A DNA stretch of 11,955 nucleotides from Xenoacremonium recifei. Taxonomy: Eukaryota > Ascomycota > Sordariomycetes > Hypocreales > Nectriaceae. Both the position numbers and the translations under genes were made by a program. Location of the stretch: positions 1 through 11,955 of the forward strand of contig WOFQ01000184.1 in assembly GCA_012184525.1 (NCBI GenBank), given 5' to 3'. Each line of letters starts with the position of its first letter. Positions within the stretch are counted from its first letter, which is position 1. Below are positions 1 through 7,689 of this stretch, one piece after another. The notes under the pieces were generated by a model. That model ran no database searches, was not told where the DNA came from, and saw only the letters and a program-made list of their open reading frames with translations.

Positions 1-151
1 TCAACGTTGAGATAATTTCGCGTAGATCGGGGTGGGGCGCGGCGATTTCTCTGAGATTGTCTTCCAGAGCATTTATGTGATCGAGGGGTACATCCTCTAT
101 GCGTAGCGTCAGGCTCCGCCTGGCTGGCATAGCTGACATCACAAGAGCCAT
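1..151 (-). CDS. Partial hypothetical protein, N-terminal 50 codons
   Basis: An open frame on the minus strand starts at an ATG (bases 151-149) and stays open to the left edge, so only the N-terminus is present. The translation begins MALVMSAMPARRSLTLRIED and continues through DVPLDHINALEDNLREIAAP towards REIISTL. An in-frame TAG lies a few codons upstream of the ATG, which fixes the start. There is no obvious signal peptide; the visible part is a basic start followed by what looks like an amphipathic helix rich in Leu, Glu and Asp. I do not recognise the family. The balanced codon use and sensible amino acid composition are the only support for it being real. The first 250 bases upstream hold a CGG-containing tandem repeat that may belong to its promoter. 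Confidence 0.45.
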   Translation of the reverse strand, partial: MALVMSAMPARRSLTLRIEDVPLDHINALEDNLREIAAPHPDLREIISTL

Positions 152-845
152 TGTTAAAGCTACTCGTGGCTACTTTAATTGACTCGGGATCATATTCCTT
201 AGAGCCCCTATCTTTTGGTCAGCGAGTATCCGCGAAGCCGAAACTTAGCCGAAATTTAGCCGAAGTTAGAACGTTCCGGCCGTTACTCCGTCCACGTACT
301 ATTTTTAATCCGTCTTGAAACATATTTTATGCGTCGCATGCTGTAACTTTCCAAATATACATGAAGTCTCCCTCCAGTGCCTGGTCTATTATTCTTTCAA
401 AATATCCTTCAATCCTTAGTTGCCGGATTCGAGACTAATAAAGTCACCAAAATTCCCATCGCCTGACAATGTCCTTTTTGTAGGTAGCTACCCTATAGAC
501 GGGCATGTCGCGTGACCGCACTAGCTTGTTAGAGCTCAGTTTTAGTAATAAATTTTCTGATTGGCTAGAATATTACAGAGCCAAGATGTATTGCGCTATA
601 CTGTAGAGCGCTCGCGGCCACCATGCAGTGGGACCTCTTTACCTACCCGAATATTAAACGGTTCACTCAACAACGGCACGAAATTCTTGTTTACGCAATC
701 TCAAGGCGCGTCGCCTCCATGACGGCCGATCCTCCAGCCTGATCAATAACGACGAATCGAACGCGAGCTGCATCAAAGCACAAGACTTTGATCGAAGCAA
801 GGCCGAACATTTGATGCTGTTGTAATCCAGTTGATCTTCGTCTCT
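152..845. other. Intergenic 5' region
   Basis: There is no convincing gene in this stretch. It lies between the minus-strand partial gene and the plus-strand nuclease-like pseudogene, so it should hold the promoters of both. Apart from the tandem repeat at 236-267 I see an inverted CCAAT motif (ATTGG, 560-564) and AT-rich patches around 540-600. An open minus-strand stretch at 663-890 has no features of a real protein. Confidence 0.5.
236..267. repeat. Three tandem 10-11 bp units with phased CGG
   Basis: Three head-to-tail units, AGCCGAAACTT, AGCCGAAATTT and AGCCGAAGTT, occupy 236-246, 247-257 and 258-267. On the minus strand they place the triplet CGG at 11-base intervals (CGG-N8-CGG-N8-CGG). 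The array is 85-116 bases upstream of the ATG of the minus-strand partial gene. Direct CGG repeats are a common layout for binding sites of fungal Zn(II)2Cys6 regulators; a regulatory role here is inference. Confidence 0.5.
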
Positions 846-2153
846 ATGGGATCTTGCATGAACCCAGCTGGCTTTGGTTACACCGTGCAACCATTATCTG
901 GTCACGGGAAGCCGCCAATTCCCCCGCCCAAAATTCAGGAAACCGATCCTGAAGCCACAACAGAGCTGTGGAAAGAGGTAGCCAGCACATCCACGATGTC
1001 CAGCAGAGGCCCTACCCTAAGGACAACCAGAAACAGGCCTGGGAAAGCCACAAGCAGGACCGGTTCCGACGCCAGTAAACGCAGCACACCGATATCTACT
1101 CAAAGCCTATTCGATCTCTCAGCGTCGCAGCTCACTCCCGAAAGCACTGTTACGAATGCCACATGATGCATCTCTCCACGGAACGCCAGATTCGCGAATC
1201 TCGTTCTCGAGCCTCGGGGTATACGGATCAATGGTACCAACTCGATCGTGCCGAGCGCGTTTGCCCACTTCGAGACCCGCGAGCCAGATGACGATGAAGT
1301 TATCGATTATAGAGCGATTCCAGGGCTGGGCGACGTTAGCATCTGGATTACACTTGACGGCCCTTCTGTCAAGGATATCACGAGCGAATATAAGGTGATG
1401 AGAGGGCAAAATTTATGCGAGGAAGAATTTGCGACGTTGGCCAAAGAGCTATTCTTCCGTGGCGAGCGAAGATCGCGATCTGCATCTGAAGACCGGCTAT
1501 GGCGCCCAGAACGCATGCTGCAGCTCGTATGTCCCCTGAAGGAAAGCGCTCACTGGTGCGTCCCACCTCTCTTGGATGGAACACTCTCGCAAGAGACCGA
1601 TTGGACGTGGGATATCCGGCCAGACTGCAGCTACTGGCTATCGCTCAAGGGATTCAGCCCGAGATACCGCTTTCAGATTCAGAATGCCACCTATGTCCGA
1701 GAGACAACTACTTGCCCTTATTTCACCATCGAGTTCAAGCGGGACAGTGAGCCCGAAGATGCTGCTGTGCGGCAGGCATGTGCTGCAGGCTCGCTCGCTC
1801 TTTACAACCGCCACTCCCTATACACTCAAGCACGGAAGGCAAATCCCGAATTGATTGATGACGCGTCAAATGTTCGACACTACGCCCTAACCTTTGTTGG
1901 GCACAAGTTCGTCTTTTGGATTCTTCAACCAATTTGTGATGAGAATGGAGGGTGGAATGGATACGAGATGCGGAGGCTTTTTGGAGCGGACTGTATGGAT
2001 GAGTATGCGGTCTATGAGTTGGCAAATTGGATCAATGAGATCCATAGATGGGGACTCTTGGTTCACGCGTCCAGTTGTGAACGAGACATCAAGAAGGTGC
2101 TGAGCTCCAGTGGTGTGCGGACATCTGATGCGCACCATGCACGTCTTCAGTAG
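846..2153 (+). pseudogene. PD-(D/E)XK nuclease-like fungal hypothetical protein, interrupted by one TGA
   Basis: One frame runs from the ATG at 846 to TAG at 2153 and is broken only by TGA at 1164-1166. The first 106 codons are Ser/Thr/Pro-rich and probably disordered. The frame after the TGA looks like real coding sequence, including a VLEPRGIRI segment near 1206, but it has no ATG until 1515, so the start must lie upstream of the stop. The 301 codons from 1248 hold CEEEF (first helix Glu), RPD with Asp at 1623, then FTIEFKRD with Glu at 1731 and Lys at 1737, and an LYNR helix. Asp, then Glu-x-Lys about 36 residues later, is the PD-(D/E)XK layout. From memory it resembles fungal hypothetical proteins of the DUF7924 kind; this is unverified. 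The substrate is unknown. A sequencing error or an unrecognised splice at 1164 is possible; I found no splice pair that keeps the frame. Confidence 0.6.
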
Positions 2154-3164
2154 ATAATGCAAGAGAAAGCTTGTCTACGTGTTCAAACATGATCGTTGAA
2201 GGGTACTCAATGTTTCAGGTCAAAGCTGCAATTATGTCCGCTTTTGTGCAGCATCAGTGAGCCTGCGTCTCTGATAATTGTCCCAAGTATGGCTCAGCTC
2301 CTTGACATCTCGAGACGAAAGACCTCAAGGCACGTTCGCTCGTCTTTCTTTGATTTGAACGCGCGTCATATTACCTAGCGCATCAAGTAGCAAATGAGCA
2401 GAATAGAAGTCCGTGAATCTGCACACACTGGAAAAGTAGGATCAAGATTTGCTGGTGCCTTCGGAACAACGAGAGCCGAGAATGTTGTAGGCGTAAGACG
2501 TTTACTTTCAAGACTGTGCAAATTAATGGACGTCGAATGCCGCTGTAAATCCTCCTAGAAACCTCGAGTTACAGAAGCTATACCGTCATCCAGTCTCGTC
2601 ACGTTCAAATGAATACAAAACTCCTACGACACCACGGTCGGAGAAACGGGATTTAGGAAAGCGGTTACGCAGGAAAGACACCAGAATCAGGGGTTTCTGT
2701 TAGGTCATCTGAGGTATTCCGCTTGTAACGGGTCAAACCTTAACGGATTGCAGCTGGTACGAGAGGGGAAGTTGGTAACAGCGAAGGCGCTAGTCCTTAA
2801 GCAATTCTGGCGCAGCTGATCTAATTGTGAGACGTACCCCGATTGGGCACCGCTTTGGGACTAGTCTTAGCATAGGCCACTGAAGCGGATATCTCTGGAA
2901 ATGACGAGCGTTTTGTTGTTCCTCCACTTCACTTCTCTTGCCTTCTATTGACCTGCGTGAGCTGGCGTATTGACAGACAGTGCCTCTATTATGATTGCTA
3001 TTTGACTCCTTGATAAGCACCAGCTATTGAGAATCCATTGACGTTCATGTGGGTCAGTGTACCTGTACCTTCACCCAGATATCCGGCTTTGTGCTACTGC
3101 CCAAAATCGAACATAGTGAGTCACGGAAACCCGATGCTTTGCCTCGACTTAACATGTCATAGCC
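2154..3164. other. Gene-poor spacer, about 1 kb
   Basis: I see no supportable gene, RNA or repeat here. The two open stretches (2196-2378 plus, 2790-3020 minus) both lack an ATG start and have no recognisable composition. The last 100 bases should contain the promoter of copy 1 of the secreted-protein family, but no clear TATA element was found. Confidence 0.5.
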
Positions 3165-3554
3165 ATGGCTCTATTTGAAACCTCTATTGTTGAGCAGCTT
3201 TTTCTCGACCTGTCCATACAAGATATTCTCAACAATACGCTTGGCATGCCGTTAGTCGAACCCTGGGCGAGTACTTATATCGACGCCATCCGTGATAGGA
3301 GATACGGCGATGCGATTTGGGCACGTTACCATCTCGAAGGCGACATATATAATGGTATCATTGGAGGAACGACTCTTACAGTCCTCCAAAGCATTGAGGA
3401 AGATGCAGCTGGGTATAGGGTCAATGCACCGGAGCAATATGCTGAAGCTGTATCGTTCTATGCAAAAACTAATGAGAAAGACGGGCATATGGATGTGATT
3501 AAGGTTGTGTTGGACCCCAACTCCAAGGACATCGCTCAAAAGAGTCGTTTGTAA
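3165..3554 (+). CDS. Copy 1: N-terminal-domain-only member of the secreted-protein family (subfamily A)
   Basis: The 129-residue frame starts MALFETSIVEQLFLDLSIQD and carries the conserved N-terminal domain of the local family (residues about 8-110), including RDRRYGDAIWARY, GGTT and VLQSIEEDAAGYR. It lacks the signal peptide and the six-cysteine C-terminal domain of copy 3. Its closest relative in the window is copy 4: both share LSIQ-ILNN, LEGDIY-GIIGG and a one-residue deletion before TVLQ. A strong intron signal starts within the second-last codon (see 3551-3611); if spliced, the protein continues in exon 2 (3612-3651) with about 13 residues ending LSIVS, 141 aa in all, and its tail would overlap the 3' end of copy 2. 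In-frame sequence upstream of the ATG contains TAA at 3150-3152, so a signal peptide cannot simply be restored by extension. It is either a decayed copy or an intracellular derivative; function unknown. Confidence 0.6.
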   Translation: MALFETSIVEQLFLDLSIQDILNNTLGMPLVEPWASTYIDAIRDRRYGDAIWARYHLEGDIYNGIIGGTTLTVLQSIEEDAAGYRVNAPEQYAEAVSFYAKTNEKDGHMDVIKVVLDPNSKDIAQKSRL

Positions 3555-3611
3555 GGCTGGGCAGATTGAGGTCGCGTGATGATTGCTAATTGTCTTGTTT
3601 GTTGGCGCTAG
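3551..3611 (+). other. Candidate spliceosomal intron in copy 1
   Basis: The stretch starts GTAAGG, has a branch-like TGCTAAT at 3584-3590 and ends GCTAG at 3611, 61 bases in total. Length and all three signals fit ascomycete introns. Splicing removes the TAA at 3552-3554 and opens a second exon to TAA at 3649-3651. No matching intron is needed in copies 2, 3 or 4, so this intron would be private to copy 1 or a chance match. Confidence 0.5.
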
Positions 3612-3633
3612 ACGGGAGAGATATGAACAAGTG

Positions 3634-4020
3634 TTATCCATAGTGAGCTAAATTTCCCGAGTCGTGGCCTAGGATTATCTCGATGACATCCTTATGCCCA
3701 TCTGTATTGCTAGTGTTTGCGTAGAATGATATAGCTTTAGCATAGTCCCTAGGTTCACTCGCCCGATATTCTGCTGCATCTTCCTCAATGCTCTGAAGCA
3801 CTGTTATTTTCGTAGTTCCGCCAATGACACCATCATGCACATCGCCTGCTATATAATAGCGCGCCCAGACAGCATCGCCATATCTCCCGTCACGAATTGC
3901 ATTAACATATTGGCCAGCCCACAGCTCAACGACTTGGATCCAGGCATTATTACTAACGACAGCCTGGATAGGTAGATCGAGGAAGAACTGTTCAACGATA
4001 TCTGTATCTTTTGATTCCAT
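3634..4020 (-). CDS. Copy 2: N-terminal-domain-only member of the secreted-protein family (subfamily B)
   Basis: The minus-strand frame starts at ATG (4020-4018) and encodes 128 residues beginning MESKDTDIVEQFFLDLPIQA. It holds the family's N-terminal domain (RDGRYGDAVWARYYIAGDVH, GGTTKITVLQSIEEDAAEYR, FYANTSNTDGH). Like copy 1 it lacks both signal peptide and cysteine-rich domain. It is closest to copy 3 (LPIQ, IAGDV-DGV-GG, AAEYRAS-P-DYA) and shares with it the extra residue before TVLQ. Just upstream, in another frame, the sequence reads KLLAIAVS, resembling the core of a signal peptide put out of frame. It ends shortly after DVIEIILGHD, close to where copy 1 also departs from the full-length proteins. 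It is probably a truncated gene, though the frame itself is intact; function unknown. Confidence 0.6.
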   Translation of the reverse strand: MESKDTDIVEQFFLDLPIQAVVSNNAWIQVVELWAGQYVNAIRDGRYGDAVWARYYIAGDVHDGVIGGTTKITVLQSIEEDAAEYRASEPRDYAKAISFYANTSNTDGHKDVIEIILGHDSGNLAHYG

Positions 4021-4152
4021 GGCTGACAGCTATGGCAAGTAGTTTGATGAATTACTATGCTTGCCAGATTTGGGCGACGATCTAAAGAACGTCACGAGTT
4101 GTAGTAATGAATTCGAGAAGACAAGGGGTAGTATGGCAAGAAACGGGATTCC

Positions 4153-4175
4153 CACGCACAACAGATGTGTGCGTG
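4153..4175. repeat. Perfect 8-bp inverted repeat (hairpin)
   Basis: CACGCACA (4153-4160) is the exact reverse complement of TGTGCGTG (4168-4175), with a seven-base loop. It lies about 135 bases upstream of the copy 2 ATG and 485 bases upstream of copy 3. It could be an operator-like palindrome or a chance hairpin. Confidence 0.5.
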
Positions 4176-4586
4176 TTATGACCTTTATGGTAAGGATCAT
4201 GCCGAAATCACGCAGAGGGAGAAAGTCCCTCCTCAAACTCAGGTAACATTACCCTGACGGCCAAATCCGGCAGGTGGCGATGAGGCAGTGCAAGTAAAAA
4301 GTTCCCGGGTAGCGTTCTGAAAGCCCTCAAGAGCGGGCCAGAGCGTTCGACATGCATCAAATCAAGCTCCCCAATGAATACGAGCTGGTGAAAATTCGGT
4401 TATGGACGGATACTGGTGGACCAACCACTCGTTGATCATTTTCTCTGCCTGTTGCAAGCCGGAAGTACTCCATGCTTAGGACTTTTGCTAGTCTATCGGC
4501 AGGGAAGTAGACCGTCAAGAGCCCGTCTTCGGTTGTGCTTGATCTATGGAGTAGTCCCAGCAAGCCACAGCCAGTGCGACGCGACA

Positions 4587-4593
4587 TATAAAG
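4587..4593 (+). promoter_or_regulatory. TATA-like box of copy 3
   Basis: TATAAAG lies 68 bases upstream of the copy 3 ATG, a typical core-promoter distance in filamentous fungi. Copy 3 is the one intact member of its family here, so a working promoter is expected. Confidence 0.4.
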
Positions 4594-4660
4594 TGTAGTG
4601 ACCTGCTTCTAATCGGCAGCGTGACCCCTTATTGCCCCTGAAGCTTGTAATTCTTCAACA

Positions 4661-5440
4661 ATGGCGAAGTTGCTCTCACATCTCGCATTCGCCCTGCTGA
4701 GTCTCTGCAAACCGGCCATTGGTGCCAGCGCAAATGATACGGCACCGATAGAGCAGCTGTTCCTCGACCTCCCTATCCAAGATGCCCTCAGCAACACTAC
4801 CTGGATTCCAGTTTTCGAGCCTTGGGCTAGCCAATATGTCGATTCTATTCGCGATAGGAGATATGGAGATGCTATCTGGGCACGCTATCACATAGCAGGC
4901 GACGTACGCGATGGTGTTGTTGGCGGAACTACGAATACAACGGTGCTTCAGAGCATCGAGGAAGATGCAGCAGAATATCGGGCGAGCGTGCCTGAAGACT
5001 ATGCTGAAGCCATGTTGCTCTATGCTAATACAAGCATATCAGATGGGCATGTGGGGGTGATCGAGATGCTATCACGTATTGGCCACGAAGATATCGTTGA
5101 TCTTCAATCGCGCGTGACGTTTTCTACGCGTTGTAGTACTGATTACAACGCTAGACAATCTGACTGCATCGATCTTCTTGACAACATGTCGAAAGAGAGG
5201 GTATACATCGGCATCGCGCGAGGCGTGGCTTCACACGGGACGTGTAGGCTGAGGCTTGGTAAATATAGAAGCGGAGCCGATTTGACATACAATACTGCAC
5301 ACGCGGTAGGTCGATTGATTGAATCGGACTGTTCACGTGTGCCACCGCGTTTCAGTTTCGTGGTCGTCTCCGGCTACTCGCCGAAAAATTCCGGACACCG
5401 GAAAATATGTCTTAGTAGGAAAACTACAGGATGTTCATAG
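4661..5440 (+). CDS. Copy 3: intact secreted cysteine-rich, effector-like protein
   Basis: This is the only complete member of the local family, 259 residues. Residues 1-24 form a signal peptide (MAKLLSHLAFALLSL then KPAIGASA), so the product should be secreted. Residues 29-130 are the N-terminal domain shared by all four copies, with RDRRYGDAIWARY and LQSIEEDAAEYR. Residues 158-258 form a C-terminal domain with six cysteines at 158, 169, 195, 224, 250 and 258 (spacing C-x10-C-x25-C-x28-C-x25-C-x7-C), consistent with three disulfides. Sequons occur at N25, N45, N92, N123 and N175. The start is supported by the signal peptide and the TATA-like box. The C-terminal pattern (Asp-Cys near the start of a helix, G-T-C-R-L-R strand, SGYSP, C-L-S-R) loosely recalls small secreted fungal proteins such as the Hce2/ECP2-like group, but I cannot assign it. 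Role in host or microbial interaction is inference. Confidence 0.8.
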   Translation: MAKLLSHLAFALLSLCKPAIGASANDTAPIEQLFLDLPIQDALSNTTWIPVFEPWASQYVDSIRDRRYGDAIWARYHIAGDVRDGVVGGTTNTTVLQSIEEDAAEYRASVPEDYAEAMLLYANTSISDGHVGVIEMLSRIGHEDIVDLQSRVTFSTRCSTDYNARQSDCIDLLDNMSKERVYIGIARGVASHGTCRLRLGKYRSGADLTYNTAHAVGRLIESDCSRVPPRFSFVVVSGYSPKNSGHRKICLSRKTTGCS

Positions 5441-6157
5441 TAGGATAGTCTGTGCAATGGCAAAGCTTTTGGGAGGTGTTCTGGCTTGAAATATGGGGAT
5501 TAAAGTGTGCACAGCCGATGACAATGGTAGCCTGTATAACAAGAACCAAGTTTTCGTCTTCGATATAAAACCGAAGACCTTGTCAGCATCCGTGTGTGCA
5601 CGTCGCCACAACGATACGGGAGGAGCCGGACGAAAAGATATTGTTGATTGGCTGTAGATCCCGACTTAGCACCCGCCGAAGACAAGAGGCAGCTGCTCCC
5701 TGATAGGATGAGATATCTATCTGCCCGGCAACAATCACCTTAGGAGCCACTTTAACCGTTGGTCCCTTGAAAAAATGATCGAACGATGGTAGCAATGAGA
5801 CATTAAAACAACATTCGTTTAGAGCCCAACGACTAAAGCGCACAGGTTCTGCGGAGTTGAGCGATTTCAACCCTGTCTACTCATACGACATCAGATGCTG
5901 GATTTGGGCTAGCTCACTGTCAGCCAAGGTTCAGTGCATTTAAAGCAAAGAACTTGTGGGGAAATGTCCAAGCTAACAACAGAATACCCCCATTATCGAA
6001 ATGTAATTTCAGAACGAGGTGTCCCTTAGCATCAAGTAGTTTATATGTCTCTGGGTCTGCTTCGGTTCAATAATGAAGTTCCATTTAGCTATTAGCATCT
6101 AGTTACGACGGTAAAAACCCCCAATTATCACCAAGATACTTGATACATTGTTTTATT
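5441..6157. other. Intergenic region between copies 3 and 4, with one doubtful small ORF
   Basis: The stretch has no recognised gene. A 54-residue ATG-started frame at 5493-5657 (begins MGIKVCTADDNGSLYNKNQV, ends RKDIVDWL) has protein-like composition and an in-frame stop just upstream, but nothing identifies it. The minus-strand open stretch at 5583-5870 contains no ATG. The last 120 bases include TTATATG at 6041-6047, a weak candidate core promoter for copy 4. Confidence 0.4.
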
Positions 6158-6934
6158 ATGGTCAATCTACTCAGCTTCGTCACCTTAGCTTGCGCGCTCT
6201 TTTGTGGATGTGCTACAGCAATCAGTACGAATAACGCGGAGGTCGTTGAGCAGTTATTTCTTGACCTCTCGATACAAAATATTCTCAACAACACAATAGG
6301 CATGAGAATGACAGAATCCTGGGCTAGTGCTTATATTAATGCCATCCGCGAAAGAAGATATGGCGATGCTATTTAGGCACGTTACTATCTTGAAGGCGAC
6401 ATATACGATGGTATAATCGGAGGAACGAATTCGACAGTTCTTCAGAGCATTGAGGAAGATGCAGCCGAGTATAAAGTAAATGCACCAGAGCAATATGCCG
6501 AAGCGCTATCTTTCTACTCGAATACCAGTAGTCTGGATGAGCATGTTGATGTGTTGGAGATTATTTCGCGTATTGGTCGAGAAGACAACACTCTTCTGCA
6601 AGCACGTGGTACATACGCTATCCGTTGCAGCACAGAGAACCTTTCGCTCCGATCAGACTGCATCGCATTACTGAACCGTGTGACCAAGCGAAAGGCACCG
6701 CTGGGTAAGACACGCACTTTATTCGTCTATGGCACCTGTAGACTGCGAGTTGGGCCGTATGGTGCTGGAGCTGACTTGACATGGTACACTGCTGCAGCAG
6801 TGGGTCTCCTCATTGAGGAATACTGCCCATATGTACCGCCATGTTGTCAGGACGTTCATGTGTCAGGTTATTCACCAAGGAATGATGCCCACCGCAAGGT
6901 CTGCCTCAGCAGGAAAAGGGGAGGCTGTGCTTAA
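6158..6934 (+). pseudogene. Copy 4: full-length secreted-protein family member with a nonsense codon (subfamily A)
   Basis: The frame from ATG 6158 to TAA 6934 is 258 codons plus stop, almost the length of copy 3, and is broken only by TAG at 6374-6376 (codon 73). That codon is the Trp of the DAIWARY motif in copies 1 and 3 (DAVWARY in copy 2), so a single TGG to TAG change (G to A in a TpG context) explains it. The signal peptide (MVNLLSFVTLACALF then GCATA), N-terminal domain and C-terminal domain are all still readable. The six family cysteines keep exactly the spacing of copy 3, with two extra adjacent cysteines in VPPCCQD. Without readthrough the product would be a secreted stub of 72 residues. 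The lack of further damage suggests recent loss, or a polymorphic stop in the sequenced strain. Confidence 0.75.
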
Positions 6935-7357
6935 GTGGCATAAAGACAATGAGGCTTAACGGATCACCTCGAGGGAAAAATTGCGAGTGTTATTTGATTT
7001 TGAACTCATCCTTCTGTTCCTGATATAATCAGCCCAGATTCATTGCACATGAGACTCAGAATACAGTCCATGGCCATCCTCTACAATCAGCTGGAATATA
7101 ATCTCAAATATAATGCGCACATTAATAAGGAGCTCATGGTGCAGGTAGCCAATCAAATCACTGCTAAAATCACTACAATGTTTATATTATGATTAAGCAG
7201 TCTGCGATAGAAAGTCAATTGTACCGTAAGTCATCCATCGTGGAGATACTGCAACTGAAAATAACAACTGAGGAAGCAATTCAATCCTTATGCAGGTTCT
7301 ACTTATGTTTTAACAGGTTACAGTGTCGTGTGAAAGACCTACTCAAGTATTAATGTC
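6935..7357. other. AT-rich spacer
   Basis: No gene is visible. The stretch is AT-rich (for example around 7080-7200) and marks the change from the secreted-protein cluster to the OrsD-type pseudogene. It probably holds the copy 4 terminator, but no specific signal can be named. Confidence 0.4.
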
Positions 7358-7488
7358 GGAAACGGGGCCCGTTTCCGCTTTTCATCCAATCACGTCTTTA
7401 CAATCTCTACAAGGATATAAGAAATCGAAACGGGGCCCGTTTCTAACCCTGTCTGTTTACCTCAATCGCGAAACGGGCCCCCTTTCGC
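7358..7488. repeat. Three spaced GAAACGGGGCCCGTTTC palindromes
   Basis: Palindrome A spans 7358-7376 (9-base arms GGAAACGGG and CCCGTTTCC around one G). Palindrome B spans 7427-7443 with the same 17-base core. Palindrome C (7468-7488) keeps GCGAAACGGGCCC but has a degenerate right arm. A and B start 68 bases apart, B and C about 43. Each of A and B contains CGG-N3-CCG, a layout bound by many fungal Zn(II)2Cys6 regulators. The set lies 100-235 bases before the first ATG of the OrsD-type frame, so it is in promoter or element-end position. Confidence 0.75.
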
Positions 7489-7689
7489 GTTGTGTTGGTC
7501 CGTGCCAACCGTATAGAATTCATTCAGTTGCGTGCGCCTCCATTTTCTAATGTCCAATATCATTCCTTACAGACGAGAGAGTCAGGAGAAATGCATGCTT
7601 CCGAACCATCAGTCAACTCAATGTCTGAGACAATCGCACTAAGTCCAGAACAATATTCCAGGCTTGAGAAACTGCATCTCCACTTCAAC

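Larger units (their letters stand above)
4021..4660. promoter_or_regulatory. Divergent intergenic region between copies 2 and 3
   Basis: This 640-base region separates the 5' ends of copy 2 (minus) and copy 3 (plus) and should hold both promoters. It contains a perfect hairpin at 4153-4175, a CCAAT motif at 4371-4375 and a TATA-like box at 4587-4593. The open stretches here (4030-4236 and 4357-4587 minus, 4061-4246 and 4416-4598 plus) have no recognisable protein character. Confidence 0.45.

Noticed and set aside
1075..1189. Possible intron (GTAAAC to CCAG) that would remove the TGA at 1164
   Set aside because: Its length is not a multiple of three, and the alternative upstream frame it needs is closed by a stop.
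1156..1398. Plus-strand ATG-started frame overlapping the nuclease-like gene
   Set aside because: It is the shadow of the main frame, whose conserved segments run through the same bases.
2790..3020. Minus-strand open frame of 76 codons
   Set aside because: It starts with GTG, has no ATG near its start and shows no family features.
3252..3641. Minus-strand 129-codon frame opposite copy 1
   Set aside because: It is the antisense shadow of the conserved N-terminal domain; similar antisense frames appear opposite copies 3 and 4 only because the DNA is homologous.
5583..5870. Minus-strand open frame of 95 codons
   Set aside because: It contains no ATG, has no recognisable composition and lies in a spacer.
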